Shown: positions 1 to 6,980 of the stretch, in pieces
Layout: the number at the start of each line of letters is the position of its first letter
How positions within the stretch are numbered: the stretch's first letter is position 1
Source: a virus
Direction: 5' to 3' (one strand)
Length of the DNA stretch: 64,000 nt
Virus record (IMG/VR): IMGVR_UViG_3300022602_004075
Coordinates: 1-64,000 of that record
Notes under the pieces: generated by a model
Database searches by the model: none
Told to the model about the DNA's origin: nothing
What the model saw: only the letters and a program-made list of their open reading frames with translations
Program-made: the position numbers and the translations under genes

Positions 1-2
1 TG

Positions 3-524
3 CAACAACAGATCGAGTCCACTGTTAAATCTGACTTTACTTGGGCACGTCCAAGTCGTAGAAGCTGGCATATGGACGCTGTGATGCCAGGTATGAAACC
101 CGGCGAGCAGATTGACGTTGTTATTGGTATTGATACTTCAGGTTCGATTACCGACAACGATCTCAAGATCTTTCTAAGTGAAATACAAGGTATCATGGAA
201 AGCTACGACGAATACCGTATCACAGTGATGGGCTGGGACACCGAAGTACACAATGTGGCCACATTCACTTCAGACAACCTGGAAGATATCAGTTCGTTTG
301 AACCCGGAGGCGGTGGTGGTACAGATCCACATTGTGTTTGGAACTACTTGCAAGCCAACGACATTGAGCCTAAGAAGTTGATTATGTTTACTGACTTCTG
401 TTTCTTTGGTTGGAGCCCAGAAGAAGTTGAGCAGTATTGCGATACTGTTTGGATTATCAAAGGCAACAAATCAGCAGAACCAGAGTTTGGTGTATATGCT
501 CACTATGAGGATGCAGAAAAATGA
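3..524 (+). CDS. VWA-like domain protein, 5'-truncated (DUF2201-type)
   Basis: The reading frame is open from base 3 and continues upstream of the window, so only the C-terminal part (173 residues) is seen. It carries a VWA-like fold: a hydrophobic strand followed by GIDTSGS, a MIDAS-type DxSGS metal site, then a GGGGGTDP loop and the strand LIMFTDF. This resembles the C-terminal VWA-like domain of DUF2201 putative metallopeptidases, which in phages and bacteria often sit beside a MoxR-type AAA ATPase (family knowledge). The peptidase-like half and any MoxR gene would be left of the window. The stop overlaps the next start (ATGA). An internal ATG at 72 could be a start, but the upstream codons remain open and read like protein. 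Confidence 0.75.
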   Translation, partial: QQQIESTVKSDFTWARPSRRSWHMDAVMPGMKPGEQIDVVIGIDTSGSITDNDLKIFLSEIQGIMESYDEYRITVMGWDTEVHNVATFTSDNLEDISSFEPGGGGGTDPHCVWNYLQANDIEPKKLIMFTDFCFFGWSPEEVEQYCDTVWIIKGNKSAEPEFGVYAHYEDAEK

Positions 525-688
525 GTGTTAAATCTTGGTATTTAAGCGTGGTAGATAGCTCTACACACAAGCCTGTGGTACATAAGATGTTTTTTACTGC
601 AGGTGAAATGAACAAGTTTCTAAAGGACAATGAGATACTGGAACGGTATCCTAAACCACAACACTACATTGTCAAGGAAAATTACTGA
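521..688 (+). CDS. Small hypothetical protein (55 aa)
   Basis: A 55-residue reading frame starts at the ATGA overlap with the VWA-like gene and ends in a TGATG overlap with the next small gene. It begins MSVKSWYLSVVDSSTHKP and ends YPKPQHYIVKENY. There is no membrane segment and no recognisable domain. The start/stop overlaps on both sides are typical of translationally coupled phage genes and are the main support that it is real. No function can be assigned. Confidence 0.6.
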   Translation: MSVKSWYLSVVDSSTHKPVVHKMFFTAGEMNKFLKDNEILERYPKPQHYIVKENY

Positions 689-789
689 TGATAGACGCAT
701 GGATAACCGAGGCTCTTTGTATAATAGCTATTGCTTTTGTACTGTGCGTGTTGATTATTCATGTTCTTAAACTGATAGGTGAAGAATGA
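688..789 (+). CDS. Very small single-pass membrane peptide (33 aa)
   Basis: A 33-residue frame overlaps the preceding stop (TGATG) and the next start (ATGA). Residues about 8-31 form one uninterrupted hydrophobic stretch (ALCIIAIAFVLCVLIIHV), so a single transmembrane helix is predicted, with a short acidic N-terminus and a GEE tail. Such small membrane peptides are common between phage early genes, but no function can be read from this one. Support is the coupling to both neighbours and the strongly biased composition. Confidence 0.5.
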   Translation: MIDAWITEALCIIAIAFVLCVLIIHVLKLIGEE

Positions 790-1022
790 CATTTACTGTT
801 GCAGAAACTCCATGGGTTACCTTAAAGCCGGGCGATGCCAGTTTTCAACTGCAAGGTGATTTTAGCATAGCCAATCGTGCCAGTTTAGAAATAACCGAAA
901 AATGCCCGGCCACTTATGTACACCCGTTGGCCAATGCTATCCGTCAAGGTTGGATCAGACCTGTGGCCACGGTGCCCAAAACTGATCCTACACTGATGTG
1001 GGACACTTTACAAAAGGAATAA
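786..1022 (+). CDS. Hypothetical protein (78 aa)
   Basis: A soluble 78-residue protein whose start overlaps the stop of the small membrane peptide. It begins MTFTVAETPWVTLKPGD. The middle has a short helical segment with HPLANAIRQGWIRPVATVP. I recognise no domain. It belongs to the tightly packed rightward run that leads to the nucleotide metabolism genes. The next gene starts two bases after its stop codon. Confidence 0.6.
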   Translation: MTFTVAETPWVTLKPGDASFQLQGDFSIANRASLEITEKCPATYVHPLANAIRQGWIRPVATVPKTDPTLMWDTLQKE

Positions 1023-1023
1023 T

Positions 1024-1320
1024 ATGGAATTTCAAGACCCAACCAAACTAAAACCCAAGGCGGCACGTCAGCTGGCGCTGGATCTACAGATACGTATGCT
1101 CAAACTGGAGAATACATTAGATGATCTTATGCGATCAGTAGAGATCGCGCAATACACACGACAATACGCAGTAACTGAGGTCTTTGTACGTGACGCAGAA
1201 GAACTGTTACAAGACCGTCTGGTATTGCCTGAAATCGCACAGGGCGACACCAAATTCAAGATCATTGAAGGCGAATTGAGCCAGGAAACCATAGACTCAA
1301 TCAAACAAAAGAATGCTTAA
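1024..1320 (+). CDS. Hypothetical helical protein (98 aa)
   Basis: A charged, mostly helical 98-residue protein. The segment from about residue 11 to 60 has the heptad-like hydrophobic spacing of a short coiled coil (LALDLQIRMLKLENTLDDL), and the C-terminus is acidic and lysine-rich. No enzyme motif is visible. The gene overlaps the next by 8 bases. A complementary frame on the opposite strand (1068-1304) was judged a shadow, because this one fits the operon and has sensible amino acid use. Confidence 0.6.
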   Translation: MEFQDPTKLKPKAARQLALDLQIRMLKLENTLDDLMRSVEIAQYTRQYAVTEVFVRDAEELLQDRLVLPEIAQGDTKFKIIEGELSQETIDSIKQKNA

Positions 1321-1603
1321 ATACGGCGAAGCCAATCCCTTGGCAGTATTTGGACTGCGTGAAATGACGCATTGTCCACCGCATTTTACTCGTGTGGAAT
1401 TTGATCTACGAGCCAATGAAAAAATCATTAGCGATTGGATCTGGGCCAATCTGACTGGACGATTTTGGTACGGCGATTGGTATTCAAAGCACGAGGACTT
1501 GGTCAATATGCAGAAATGTGCGGCTTTTGAAATAGCCGGCGAAGCGTCAATGTTTGCACTAATTTTGGATCAAATTAACCAAAATAACTTTTTCGATATA
1601 TAA
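1313..1603 (+). CDS. Hypothetical protein (96 aa)
   Basis: A 96-residue soluble protein rich in aromatic residues (FWYGDWYSKHEDL in the middle), starting 8 bases inside the previous gene. No domain is recognised. It ends the first small-gene cluster: after it comes the first clear intergenic gap of the window (60 bases), so its stop may coincide with the end of a transcription unit. Confidence 0.55.
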   Translation: MLKYGEANPLAVFGLREMTHCPPHFTRVEFDLRANEKIISDWIWANLTGRFWYGDWYSKHEDLVNMQKCAAFEIAGEASMFALILDQINQNNFFDI

Positions 1604-1663
1604 AAAATTTTTCCACGGCTGTTGTAGATCGTAAATATATGCATAGTTTATTACGGAGACACT
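1604..1663 (+). promoter_or_regulatory. Intergenic leader with possible late promoter and RBS
   Basis: This 60-base AT-rich gap contains GTAAATATA, one mismatch in the core from the GATAAATA/AATAAATA boxes seen before structural genes elsewhere in the window. It lies about 30 bases before the ATG at 1664. A good ribosome binding site (ACGGAGAC) lies just upstream of that ATG. The promoter call is weak, since no other copy of this variant was found on this strand. Confidence 0.35.
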
Positions 1664-1927
1664 ATGACAGATCAAACAACACAATCAACAGACGCACCAG
1701 CAGAAGGTTCTGTACAATTACAGTTACAAGACCTAATGGCGGCAGCACAAGTTATTCAACTTGCCAGCCAGCGTGGTGCAATCAGAGCAGAAGAAATGGA
1801 AACCGTGGGTGGTGTATACACTCGCTTGGTTACATTCTTGCAAGCCAGCGGCGCACTGACACCAGCTGCTCCTGCAGGCGATACACCAGCCGAGCCAGCA
1901 TCTACCGATGCTCCAGCCGCTGAATAA
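1664..1927 (+). CDS. Small conserved phage protein with A/P-rich tail (87 aa)
   Basis: An 87-residue protein with three parts: a T/Q/A-rich N-terminus (1-15), a compact helical core (about 16-64: VQLQLQDLMAAAQVIQLAS, then GAIRAEEMETVGGVYTRLV), and an Ala/Pro/Thr-rich disordered tail. The core pattern matches a small protein of unknown function that I recall from marine T4-like phages, but I cannot name a family. It is preceded by a clear GGAG ribosome binding site and followed after 11 bases by the next gene. Confidence 0.65.
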   Translation: MTDQTTQSTDAPAEGSVQLQLQDLMAAAQVIQLASQRGAIRAEEMETVGGVYTRLVTFLQASGALTPAAPAGDTPAEPASTDAPAAE

Positions 1928-1938
1928 AGGAAAACAAA

Positions 1939-2640
1939 ATGATTAAACATATCGGTAAACACAACGGCAAAAAAATCGTTGTACTATGGCGCAAGGTGCC
2001 AAACGAAGATCACATGGCTTTGGTAGCTTACAGTGATACATTGCCAAGAATGATTCACGACGAAGTGATGAAGGCACTGGAAAGCCCAATTGGACAAAAC
2101 GCTGTAGACTTCAGCGATGTATTGTTCCGTACTACCATGGCCGACGGTCGCAATGCATTGGAAGTAATGCACAGAGAAGGTTTTATCAAGAAGGTACCTA
2201 CAAGTCAAATCTTGGTTACACCCACAGCAAAATCCAGTGTACGTTTGGACGAACTAAACAACATCTTGGACGAAATGACCAAAGGTGAAGAAGCCATCAA
2301 GCGTTTGGCCGATATTGACAAAAATTCAGGTATGCAAACCAAACAACGTCGCACAGAAGGTCGCGAAGTTGGTATGCCACCAAACAATCAAAGTGTAAGT
2401 CGTACCAACCTTGATGTAGAAGCCACTGATACGGCTGCTGCATATTTAAAAGGTGCCTTGTCCGATGACGATCTGGCCACTCAACGATTGAGTCAAGCCG
2501 ACTCAATGAAGAAGCAAGCTGAGCAGTTGCTTGCCGAAGCCAAGCGTCTCGAATCAGAAGCAAAACAACTTTCACCTGCGAAAAATGTCAAAACAACAAG
2601 AGCCAAAAAAGCCACGACGCCCAAAAAGCAAGCGGCTTAA
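1939..2640 (+). CDS. Conserved T4-superfamily hypothetical protein (233 aa)
   Basis: The N-terminal half (about 1-130) is globular, beginning MIKHIGKHNGKKIVVLWRKV and containing the conserved-looking segment HDEVMKALESPIGQNA. The C-terminal third is a charged helix (LSQADSMKKQAEQLLAEAKR) followed by a Lys/Thr/Ala-rich basic tail that ends KKQAA. This architecture resembles a protein of unknown function in aquatic T4-like phages. The basic tail could contact nucleic acid, but that is inference. An AAGGAAAAC ribosome binding site precedes the ATG, and the 3' end overlaps the next gene by 56 bases. Confidence 0.65.
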   Translation: MIKHIGKHNGKKIVVLWRKVPNEDHMALVAYSDTLPRMIHDEVMKALESPIGQNAVDFSDVLFRTTMADGRNALEVMHREGFIKKVPTSQILVTPTAKSSVRLDELNNILDEMTKGEEAIKRLADIDKNSGMQTKQRRTEGREVGMPPNNQSVSRTNLDVEATDTAAAYLKGALSDDDLATQRLSQADSMKKQAEQLLAEAKRLESEAKQLSPAKNVKTTRAKKATTPKKQAA

Positions 2641-2932
2641 TTTAAATAGAAAAGACCAATGGGAAAGATTGCTCAAAGAAGTAAACAAAGAGCAAGTTCC
2701 TATTGGCGTATTACGCTACATTACTGTTAATCTCAAAGACGGAACCGCAGTTGATGTCAACATTGCCGAGATGTTGGAAGAAGGTGCTGAACCCGAATTT
2801 GTAGAAAAATTGATCAATAAAAAACTACTGGATCTTGACGATATCATCCAAGACGTAGATTTTCATATCAGTGTAGATAGTGTAGCACGAGTAATTCAAC
2901 CTTTCACAGACGAACTCCTAAAAAACTTATGA
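2585..2932 (+). CDS. Conserved phage hypothetical protein (115 aa)
   Basis: I chose the ATG at 2585 (MSKQQEPKKPRRPKSKR) over an in-frame ATG at 2531, because the later start gives a shorter overlap and a plausible basic N-terminus. The basic head is followed by a globular acidic domain (KDQWERLLKEVNKEQVPIG, then a two-strand unit around VNLKDGTAVDVNI, then helices). It looks like a conserved neighbour of the previous gene in T4-like phages, with unknown function. Its stop overlaps the DHFR start (ATGA). Confidence 0.65.
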   Translation: MSKQQEPKKPRRPKSKRLNLNRKDQWERLLKEVNKEQVPIGVLRYITVNLKDGTAVDVNIAEMLEEGAEPEFVEKLINKKLLDLDDIIQDVDFHISVDSVARVIQPFTDELLKNL

Positions 2933-3435
2933 TTAATGCCATATTTGCCGTTGACTTCAACGGCGGTATGGGGTTTAACGGTACATTGCCGTGGCCTCAT
3001 AACGCTGAAGATTTAGCCAACTTTCAACGTATCACCACCGGACATGTAGTGGTATGTGGCCGACGCACTTGGGAAGATGCCAAGATGCCCAAGCCGTTGC
3101 CTGGTCGTACAGTATATGTAGCCACACACAAACCTGTCAAATATGCCATGCCATTCAGTGGCGATATTGTAACCAAGCTGTTGGAAATTGAAGCGGCACA
3201 TTCAGATAAAACTGTATTTGTAATTGGCGGCCCTGCTATATTGGAATTGGCCAAACCGGTATTGGATAGGATATACTTGACACATATCAAGGGATCGTAT
3301 AAAGCAGATACCAGAATATATGTTAAAGAATTTTTGTCAGGATTCACACCTGTGAGAGCCCAAGTAAGCCAAGATTTTCAATCAACATTTACAGTATATG
3401 ATCCAATATTTAAACGCACTCCAACAAGTACTTGA
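2929..3435 (+). CDS. folA: Dihydrofolate reductase
   Basis: Reduces dihydrofolate to tetrahydrofolate with NADPH, replenishing the cofactor used by the adjacent thymidylate synthase. The fold signatures are present: AIFAVDFNGGMGFNG at the N-terminus, LPWP at about 20-23, the NADPH-binding VVVCGRRTW at about 40-48, LPGRTVYVAT, and VFVIGGPAI before the C-terminal strands. At 168 aa it is full length for the bacterial/phage family (T4 frd type). It overlaps thyA by 38 bases, so the two are translationally coupled. No truncation or missing motif was seen. Confidence 0.95.
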   Translation: MINAIFAVDFNGGMGFNGTLPWPHNAEDLANFQRITTGHVVVCGRRTWEDAKMPKPLPGRTVYVATHKPVKYAMPFSGDIVTKLLEIEAAHSDKTVFVIGGPAILELAKPVLDRIYLTHIKGSYKADTRIYVKEFLSGFTPVRAQVSQDFQSTFTVYDPIFKRTPTST

Positions 3436-4309
3436 TCAAGGAGAAATCCGAGATGATCGCACCGGTGTAGGCACTATCAGCCTGTTCGGTATGCAACAAC
3501 GCTATGACTTGTCCAAGTCATTTCCAGCAGTGACTACCAAACGATTGGCCTGGCGTGCCTGTGTAGGTGAACTGCTATGGATGATCGAAGGATCCGGCGA
3601 CGAACGTCGTTTGGCTGAAATCACCCACGGTACAAGAGATGGTAACACTACCATCTGGACCCCAAATGCTCAAGCACCTTATTGGAAACCCCGAGCCCGA
3701 TTTGAAGGTGACTTGGGTCGTGTGTACGGAGTGCAATGGCGTCACTGGCGCAACGCACAACATGTACCATCTGGTAGCATTAAAAATGACTCCGGCAGTT
3801 CATTCAGCATACAAGGCGGCATACGAGAAATTGAAATTGACCAACTTGAAAATCTGATACAAGGCATACAACAAAATCCTTACGGACGTAGACACATACT
3901 GACGGCGTGGAATCCAGGCGAGCTGGATCAAATGGCCTTGCCACCATGTCATGTTTTTGCACAGTTTTATGTAAGTAAAGATCATAAACTGTCTTGTCAA
4001 ATGTACCAAAGAAGTTGCGATATGTTTTTGGGAGTACCCTTTAACATAGCCAGCTACAGTTTGCTTACTCATTTGATTGCACATGTGTGCGGGTTGGAGG
4101 TGGGCGAATTTGTTCATGTGTTGGGCGACGCTCACATTTATCTCAACCATGTTGAACAGGTACGAGAACAGTTAAAGCGTGAACCATTGCCGGCTCCGAC
4201 TCTGTGGCTCAATCCTGTAATAACCGATATCACCAAATTCGCCATGTCAGACATACGCTTGGATGGGTATCAATCACACGATGCTATACCGGCACCAATG
4301 GCAGTATGA
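3398..4309 (+). CDS. thyA: Thymidylate synthase (ThyA type)
   Basis: Methylates dUMP to dTMP with methylene-tetrahydrofolate, for phage DNA synthesis. Visible signatures: DDRTGVGTISLFG near the N-terminus, WRACVGELLWMIEGS, GRVYGVQWRHW at about 108-117, the catalytic Cys184 in LPPCHVFAQF, QRSCDMFLGVPFNIASY at 204-220, and GDAHIYLNHVEQ at the C-terminal side. Length 303 aa, slightly above bacterial ThyA. The start lies inside the DHFR gene, giving the folA-thyA pairing usual in T4-like phages. The stop overlaps the next start (ATGA). Confidence 0.97.
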   Translation: MIQYLNALQQVLDQGEIRDDRTGVGTISLFGMQQRYDLSKSFPAVTTKRLAWRACVGELLWMIEGSGDERRLAEITHGTRDGNTTIWTPNAQAPYWKPRARFEGDLGRVYGVQWRHWRNAQHVPSGSIKNDSGSSFSIQGGIREIEIDQLENLIQGIQQNPYGRRHILTAWNPGELDQMALPPCHVFAQFYVSKDHKLSCQMYQRSCDMFLGVPFNIASYSLLTHLIAHVCGLEVGEFVHVLGDAHIYLNHVEQVREQLKREPLPAPTLWLNPVITDITKFAMSDIRLDGYQSHDAIPAPMAV

Positions 4310-4947
4310 TCATAGTACATTTTCCACCCGGCGCACGAGGAGATTTTCTCAGTGGATTTCTATTGGACTGTATTTCCGAAAGAGATAATTTTGCTGTACA
4401 TGCGCCAGAAAAAGATTATGTAAAAATACATCATGTGAGTGGATTTGATTTTTTAAATCAAACAGATGCTATAAAAATTCGAATTGATCCAAATTTCAAT
4501 GCCAACAACTATGTGGAAATAGCTGTCAACCATATTATCAAAAACAAAGCACGAGTGGTGTTGGATGACCCTATGGATCAGCACTACATGTATATCAAAG
4601 ACATCATCAGCAAAGATCAATTGGTACATCAACACCGAAATCGTTATGATTATTGGCTTGACTTTTCTGCAATTAACAACTATAATTTCTTATATGATCT
4701 ATACACTACCATAAACAACACTACCCCCGACGAAAGACTGTTGTTGTGTGCCATAGAAAATATCAACAAGCAAGTACAGCTTCCGTCCAATTATAAAAAA
4801 TTGGCCAAACTGTTGGATTTTGAAATCAAAATGAATGTGTTGAATTTGTATAGATCTTTTGACTACAGCAGTTTTATAAATTCAGATGATCCCGACAGTT
4901 TCTTAAAATTAAGCAACTACTCTAAAAACAAGTTTATATCAGAATAA
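4306..4947 (+). CDS. Unknown protein with PPGARGDFLSG motif (213 aa)
   Basis: I start the gene at the ATG overlapping the thyA stop (MIIVHFPPGARGDFLSGF). An in-frame ATG 102 bases upstream would lie deep inside thyA. The N-terminal hydrophobic strand plus PPGARGDFL looks loosely like a sulfotransferase or P-loop-like nucleotide/PAPS-binding start, but no canonical Walker A (GKS/T) is present. The rest is helical and Asn/Tyr-rich. It directly precedes two nucleotide-sugar enzymes, so a glycan role is possible by context only. Confidence 0.6.
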   Translation: MIIVHFPPGARGDFLSGFLLDCISERDNFAVHAPEKDYVKIHHVSGFDFLNQTDAIKIRIDPNFNANNYVEIAVNHIIKNKARVVLDDPMDQHYMYIKDIISKDQLVHQHRNRYDYWLDFSAINNYNFLYDLYTTINNTTPDERLLLCAIENINKQVQLPSNYKKLAKLLDFEIKMNVLNLYRSFDYSSFINSDDPDSFLKLSNYSKNKFISE

Positions 4948-4948
4948 C

Positions 4949-5908
4949 ATGAAAATATTAGTAACCGGCGGCGCAGGATTTATTGGACACGGTATTGTGG
5001 CCAAGCTGGAACGTCAAGGACATGATGTTTGTGTGCTGGATAATTTTACCAACTACAACGGTATTGTTCCTGAACGAGAAATGTCAAAATTACATCAAGA
5101 ACGTCTTGAACTGATCACAACAAAAAAGATACATCGTGTGGACATTAGAAATCACGCTGAATTGACAGAAGTGTTTGCTGAATGTCGCCCTGATGTGGTT
5201 ATACATTGTGCAGCCTATCCTCGAGCCAAAGCAGTGGATCAAGATCCTATCGAAGGGTCGGCTGTGTTGATTGCCGGGTTAATTAATCTGTTGCGACTCA
5301 GTGAGTATTATGCAGTACGTAGATTTGTCTACGTGAGCTCCAGCATGATCTACGGTGATTTCCATCCCATTGGCTACGAAGATATGCGATGCAATCCCAC
5401 TGGCATTTATGGAATACTCAAATTGACCGGAGAGCAATTGACTCGAGATCATTGTGAGCGTACCGGCATAGATCATGTGATACTACGTCCGTCGGCAGTA
5501 TATGGACCGCGTGATGTGCGAGATCGTGTGGTAACTAAATTTTTACTGGCGGCCATGCGAGGCCAAGAACTGGTGGTGAACGGTGCCAACGAAGTGCTGG
5601 ACTTTACCTATGTGGACGATTGTGTGCGCGGTATTGTTCGTGCTGCCAACAGTTTCAACAGCAGTGGACGTACTTACAATATCACAAGAGGATCTGGGCG
5701 TACCTTGTTGGAAGCCGCAGAATTGGCTATCAAAATTGTTGGGTCAGGTACCATACGCATAGCCGAATCCAATCCGTTGTTTCCCAGCCGAGGCACATTG
5801 AGTACCATACGTGCCGGTATGGATTTTGGCTATCGAGGTCGTGTGGACATAGAACAAGGTTTTCAATTATATTATGAGTGGCTCAAAGATTCCGTTCTTT
5901 GGCGTTAA
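4949..5908 (+). CDS. NAD-dependent epimerase/dehydratase (extended SDR)
   Basis: An extended short-chain dehydrogenase/reductase of the GalE/RmlB type acting on a nucleotide-activated sugar. It has the NAD-binding GGAGFIG at residues 7-13, the acidic strand end VLDNF at about 29-33, the adenine-side HCAAYPR, the Ser cluster SSS at 130-132, and the catalytic Y154xxxK158. The C-terminal substrate domain includes VILRPSAVYGPRD and FTYVDDCVRGI. At 319 aa it is full length. It overlaps the sugar aminotransferase by 35 bases, so the pair probably makes an amino- or deoxy-sugar nucleotide. The exact substrate cannot be read. Confidence 0.9.
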   Translation: MKILVTGGAGFIGHGIVAKLERQGHDVCVLDNFTNYNGIVPEREMSKLHQERLELITTKKIHRVDIRNHAELTEVFAECRPDVVIHCAAYPRAKAVDQDPIEGSAVLIAGLINLLRLSEYYAVRRFVYVSSSMIYGDFHPIGYEDMRCNPTGIYGILKLTGEQLTRDHCERTGIDHVILRPSAVYGPRDVRDRVVTKFLLAAMRGQELVVNGANEVLDFTYVDDCVRGIVRAANSFNSSGRTYNITRGSGRTLLEAAELAIKIVGSGTIRIAESNPLFPSRGTLSTIRAGMDFGYRGRVDIEQGFQLYYEWLKDSVLWR

Positions 5909-6980
5909 TCGCCAATACAAAACCCTGCGTGAAGAAATCATTGACGCCATGGATGAAGTGTATCAGACTGGGCAAGTTTTAGACGGCCCGTGTACTCGTG
6001 CATTTGAAGAAGCTGTGGCTCGACGTTGCGGACGGCAGTGGGCTGTGGCAGTGGGCAGTTGTACACAGGGTTTGGTATTTGCACAGCAGGCCTGTATTCC
6101 GGCCGAAAGTCGAGTGCTGATTCCCACCTTGAGTTTTGCTGCCACAATCAATAGTGTATTGTATGCTGGACATACTCCGGTGTTTTGCGATACCGATCAT
6201 CGTGCCCTGTTAGATTTGGAAAGCATGGATACTGCGCTTGACGGTGCCGGGGTAGATTGCATCATGTATGCCAACCTGTTTGGCCATACCATAGATTGGG
6301 ATCGCTTTAGATTACAAACTGAGTTTTTCAACGACGACATGTTGGTAATTGAAGATGCTGCACAAAGTTTTGGTGCCGCATACAAGGGTATACCATCAGG
6401 TAGCCTGGGTCACATCAGTGTGTTGAGTTTTGATCCTACCAAGAACTTGAACAACTACGGATCTGGTGGCATGGTCCTAACCGACAGCTATAGTGTGTAT
6501 GAAGATCTGTTGGATCTTCGCGACAACGGTAAAAAGATGGGACACCAAGCGCATGGAACCAACAGCAAAATGTCGGAAGCTGATTGTGCTGCCATGTTGG
6601 TCAAACTAGATCACTTCGATTCCTGGCAAGCACGTAGAACCGACATTGCCGACTACTATACCGAACAGTTGGATGGATATGTTGATATAGCAGGACCCGG
6701 ACCTGATGTTGAATCGGCTTGGTCAAAGTTTGTTATACGTTTAACAGAACGCCATGGCCTGAAAGATTACTTACGATCAGAAGGCATCGAAACTCGACTC
6801 AACTACGACAAACCGTTGTTTGAACTCAGTGTGGGCTACAATTATATTGATTATGCTCGTGAATTATTTAGAGAAAGTACAGCATTCAGCAGAGAGTGTT
6901 TGAGCTTGCCAATCTATCCTGAAATGACCGACAACGAAGTTGAAATCGTTGCCGAATCCATAATCAATTACCTGCGTTAA
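5874..6980 (+). CDS. DegT/DnrJ/EryC1/StrS sugar aminotransferase
   Basis: A PLP-dependent aminotransferase that aminates keto-sugar nucleotides, the step after the SDR enzyme encoded just upstream. Family features: IPFFGVNRQYKTL at the N-terminus, GSCTQGL at 61-67 (phosphate-binding loop), PTLSFAAT, IEDAAQSFGA at about 159-168, and the PLP lysine K190 in SFDPTKNLNNYGSGG. Length 368 aa is normal. The 3' end converges on and overlaps the next leftward gene by 17 bases. The product could be any 3- or 4-amino sugar. Confidence 0.93.
   Translation: MSGSKIPFFGVNRQYKTLREEIIDAMDEVYQTGQVLDGPCTRAFEEAVARRCGRQWAVAVGSCTQGLVFAQQACIPAESRVLIPTLSFAATINSVLYAGHTPVFCDTDHRALLDLESMDTALDGAGVDCIMYANLFGHTIDWDRFRLQTEFFNDDMLVIEDAAQSFGAAYKGIPSGSLGHISVLSFDPTKNLNNYGSGGMVLTDSYSVYEDLLDLRDNGKKMGHQAHGTNSKMSEADCAAMLVKLDHFDSWQARRTDIADYYTEQLDGYVDIAGPGPDVESAWSKFVIRLTERHGLKDYLRSEGIETRLNYDKPLFELSVGYNYIDYARELFRESTAFSRECLSLPIYPEMTDNEVEIVAESIINYLR

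Noticed and set aside
1639-1923. Overlapping plus-strand frame in the 87-aa gene
   Set aside because: Arg/Ser/Cys-rich composition and poor start; the frame at 1664 has an RBS and sensible composition.
4204-4305. Upstream ATG for the unknown gene after thyA
   Set aside because: It would lie 106 bases inside thyA. The ATGA overlap start at 4306 gives a natural hydrophobic N-terminus.
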